Shown: one piece after another, positions 61,974-64,000 of the stretch
How the letters are laid out: each line of letters starts with the position of its first letter
How positions within the stretch are numbered: the first letter of the stretch is position 1
Assembly: GCA_020630875.1 (NCBI GenBank)
Contig: JAHDIH010000007.1
Location: 124,001 to 188,000 of the forward strand
Reading direction: 5' to 3'
Length of the DNA stretch: 64,000 nt
DNA from: Deltaproteobacteria bacterium
Lineage (GTDB): Bacteria > Myxococcota_A > Polyangia > Haliangiales > Haliangiaceae
Position numbers and translations under genes: made by a program
The notes under the pieces: model-generated
What the model was told of the DNA's origin: nothing
Databases searched by the model: none
Seen by the model: only the letters and a program-made list of their open reading frames with translations

Positions 61974-62511
61974 TCTTGCGGCTCCCCCCGTCTCTAACGA
62001 TCTTACTGCTGAGCTTTCCTGGTTGGCGGAAATCTTAAAGTACCCATTTATGACGTCCTAAACAGCCACACACGTAGATGCTTTTTGGGAACTGATTGCG
62101 GACCCGGGTTCGACTCCCGGCGCCTCCACAATTTTCACATCGAACAGAGCTTGATGCTGCTTTTCTTAAAGCAATAGTTTTCAATAAACGCCCCCCAACC
62201 CCAATGCCTTGGTTGACGGCTTCATGCCATCGTTCTTGCGACACTTCGTAGCTTCAGGTAGCAAATTTTTACAGTCTTCATTGGCAACCTGCCTCTTCGC
62301 AACGACTAATGAGATCGGTCTCGCAATCGTAGGTCTGCGAAGAAGTTCCCTACCACGCTTCTCACTAGGTAAAACCGAGACTACGTCGACCACTTCGAAA
62401 CTTGTAAGACTCGAGTCACTTTTCGCTGGAGGCAAGAGCTGTGCGGCATTTTGTCGCGCAACACGAAAATTAGCGGCCAAGGGTCAGGATGTTTGATAGG
62501 TTCAAGATGTC
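61974..62511. other. Intergenic region with the distal attachment site
   Basis: About 540 bases without a convincing gene. It contains the ssrA 3'-end copy at 62068-62129, after which the sequence is presumably the original chromosomal downstream region. Two overlapping open frames of under 100 codons on opposite strands (62181-62496) have no homology or ribosome-binding support. Confidence 0.6.
62068..62129 (+). repeat. Distal copy of the ssrA 3' end (62 bp)
   Basis: The segment matches ssrA 40153-40214 at 61 of 62 positions; the difference is a T to G in the T-run. It includes the anticodon-arm-side sequence, the T-arm and the acceptor strand. It is followed by ACAA rather than ACCC. This is the chromosome-side junction of island 2. 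Confidence 0.92.
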
Positions 62512-63477
62512 TTGAACTTTGTGAACATTCAAACAACTCCGTTCGTTAACCGCGTAGGAGAACGCATTTCGGAACAGTTGAGGGACAGCGAGAGTCATCC
62601 GATATTGAGGCAAGCGACCGTGAGAATTTGTTCGAGCGGGAAACGAGCACGACCGAGACTTGTCTACCTTCTGGGAAAGACAGTTGGGGCGAATGAACAA
62701 TCCCTTGCCAAGGTCGCTACAGCAGCAGAATTAATCCACTCAGCGAGCCTGCTCCACGATGACGTGATTGACGAAGGTAAAATTAGGCGCGGCATGCCGA
62801 CCGCCAACGTCACGTGGGGAAATTCTGCGGCAATATTGAGCGGAGATCTACTTCTCACGATGGCACTGCGCGAGCTCGCTTCTCTCCCCCGTCCGATCAC
62901 CGACCGTGCCATATCAACAATTCAGCAAATGACAGTCGCGTCAATGCGCGAAGTTTCGAGTATCGGGAACTTCGCCATCGAACGAGGCGAGTGGACAAAG
63001 ATTGCCGAAGGAAAAACGGCTTCGCTGATGTCTTGGATTGGGTACTCTGCCGGACTGCTTGCCGAGAATCATGACGCAAGTACCCGTTTTGACAGAGCAT
63101 GTCATCATCTTGGAGTCGCTTTCCAAATTGCAGATGACCTTCATGACGTCACAGAGACCGATTCGACCAAAATCCCATTTGCAGATCTTAGAAACGGCAA
63201 TCCGTCGATCGTCACACTCGAGGCGATAAAACGAGCTCCGGAAATGCTCACCGCGCTCATGAAAGAAGAGTTACCAATGAGTCAAAATCGCGCCGAAATG
63301 TTCGGCAAAAAAGTAGTCGAAACAGGAGCGATTGTAGGGGGGGCATCTCTGTTGTTCAATGAAATTGGAATGGGCTTGTCCAAGCTAAAGCCATTTGAAA
63401 ACAACCGCTACGCACAGAAGGTGCTTTCTTGGGGCAAAAGTCTCGGAGAAAATTTTCTAGGAGTGATCAATGATTAA
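62512..63477 (+). CDS. Polyprenyl (isoprenyl diphosphate) synthase
   Basis: The 321-residue enzyme condenses isopentenyl diphosphate units. The first Asp-rich motif is LHDDVIDEG (Asp83, Asp84, Asp87) and the second is QIADDLHD (about 208-212). The basic substrate site is SGKRARPRLV near residue 42. It begins at TTG 62512, or GTG 62521. The chain length is not evident. It overlaps the next regulator gene by eight bases, so the two are coupled. Confidence 0.9.
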   Translation: MNFVNIQTTPFVNRVGERISEQLRDSESHPILRQATVRICSSGKRARPRLVYLLGKTVGANEQSLAKVATAAELIHSASLLHDDVIDEGKIRRGMPTANVTWGNSAAILSGDLLLTMALRELASLPRPITDRAISTIQQMTVASMREVSSIGNFAIERGEWTKIAEGKTASLMSWIGYSAGLLAENHDASTRFDRACHHLGVAFQIADDLHDVTETDSTKIPFADLRNGNPSIVTLEAIKRAPEMLTALMKEELPMSQNRAEMFGKKVVETGAIVGGASLLFNEIGMGLSKLKPFENNRYAQKVLSWGKSLGENFLGVIND

Positions 63478-64000
63478 AGGTTACGTAACAAAAGACGGCT
63501 CTATCGTCTCCTCAGTTGCCCCTTCCGAATTGGAAGAATGGGAGGAGCGACTCGTCGGTACCATAGGCGAACTAATTGAATTTTGGGGATTCAAACGAAA
63601 CCAAGGCCGCGTATGGGCACTACTCTACCTTCGTGGTGAAGCAGTAACCGGGCCTGCTCTGCAAAAGCTGTTGGGATTATCGAAGGGCTCTGTTTCGACC
63701 ATCACCCGGGACCTTGAGCAATGGGGCGTCATCCACCGACTGCGTGTATCAGGACAAGCAGCTTGGCACTTCTATGCGGAGACAGAGTTGCTAGCGATGG
63801 TTTCTAACGTGCTGCAGAAACGAGAAGCAAAACTCGTGGACAAAGTTCTTGCCAATATTGACGACGCCATTGAATCTGCAAAAGACAGCAAATTCCCCGG
63901 TGACCAGCGCCTCAATCGGCTAAAGCAAATGCGGCAACTAGCGCTTGCAATGCAAACTCTTCTCCGAGTTGTCGGACACACCAAAACTTGGAGCGATAAG
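63470..64000 (+). CDS. GbsR/MarR-like transcriptional regulator (3' end outside window)
   Basis: The frame starts at ATG 63470 inside the end of the polyprenyl synthase gene and runs off the right edge after 177 codons. The winged helix is visible: FWGFKRNQGRVWALLYLRGE, then TGPALQKLLGLSKGSVSTIT and DLEQWGVIHRL, which matches the GbsR subgroup of MarR-like regulators. It probably controls the isoprenoid enzyme or a downstream gene. Confidence 0.87.
   Translation, partial: MIKGYVTKDGSIVSSVAPSELEEWEERLVGTIGELIEFWGFKRNQGRVWALLYLRGEAVTGPALQKLLGLSKGSVSTITRDLEQWGVIHRLRVSGQAAWHFYAETELLAMVSNVLQKREAKLVDKVLANIDDAIESAKDSKFPGDQRLNRLKQMRQLALAMQTLLRVVGHTKTWSDK

Larger units (their letters stand above)
55944..62129. 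mobile_element. Island 2: integrase-less remnant island in tandem
   Basis: The 6.2-kb segment lies between the core repeats at 55923-55943 and 62109-62129. It contains a truncated amine oxidase, two LysR genes and envelope/stress genes, but no integrase or replication genes. It appears to be the older, decayed insertion into ssrA, pushed downstream by island 1. Confidence 0.72.

Noticed and set aside
62181-62496. Two overlapping open frames on opposite strands
   Set aside because: Both are under 100 codons, have no ribosome-binding site and no recognisable composition or motif, and lie in the junction region between island 2 and the backbone.

Overview
The window has a GC content somewhat below 50%. 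It carries many exported lipoproteins with clear lipoboxes, a complete tmRNA, a nickel superoxide dismutase operon, an NtrC-type sigma54 regulatory pair and a large single CxxCH (haem c-type motif) lipoprotein. Together these suggest a free-living, probably aquatic, Gram-negative bacterium of the former Deltaproteobacteria (Myxococcota, Bdellovibrionota or relatives). That placement is inferred from gene content; no rRNA marker is present to confirm it.

Bases 1-39846 look like chromosomal backbone. They hold a deoxynucleoside kinase, a DEAD-box RNA helicase, an SDR oxidoreductase, a CorA-type transporter with an altered signature (GMK instead of GMN), a 1010-residue LamG/CxxCH lipoprotein, an ATP-grasp enzyme coupled to a papain-like cysteine protein, an HxlR regulator facing a metallo-beta-lactamase-like protein across a perfect palindrome, the NiSOD operon (a HupE-like microprotein, sodN, sodX, DoxX), a thioredoxin-like protein, a MAPEG protein, a 1.1-kilo-residue lipoprotein with two cysteine-peptidase domains, an FMN-dependent alpha-hydroxy acid oxidase, an AlkD-like protein, a YheT-type hydrolase, an ArsC-like/EEP pair, RlpA, an OPT transporter and an EamA transporter. 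Convergent neighbours often overlap at their stop codons.

Bases 39847-40216 are ssrA (tmRNA, tag ANDNNVVSPVALAA). Its 3' end is the attachment site of two tandem islands, delimited by three copies of the tmRNA 3' end (40194, 55923, 62109). Island 1 (40215-55943) reads toward ssrA with a replication and integration module (unknown protein, primase, helicase, excisionase, tyrosine integrase). The integrase carries two apparent +1 frameshifts and the primase-helicase junction has two long homopolymers. Reading away from ssrA is an XRE regulator and a copper/silver resistance block: glutaredoxin-MauE fusion, sensor kinase, sigma54 response regulator, a strong -24/-12 promoter, a cupredoxin lipoprotein, CusC, CusB, CusA with an unusual transmembrane insertion, and a small membrane protein. 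The likely logic is that envelope metal or redox stress is sensed by the kinase, and the regulator drives sigma54 transcription of the efflux pump.

Island 2 (55944-62129) has lost any integrase. It holds a truncated flavin amine oxidase, two LysR regulators, a double SnoaL-like lipoprotein, another lipoprotein, a membrane protein and an HchA/Hsp31-type protein with a palindromic operator. Its ssrA-proximal end resembles that of island 1, which suggests successive insertions of related elements. Beyond it the backbone resumes with a polyprenyl synthetase overlapping a GbsR/MarR-like regulator that runs off the window.
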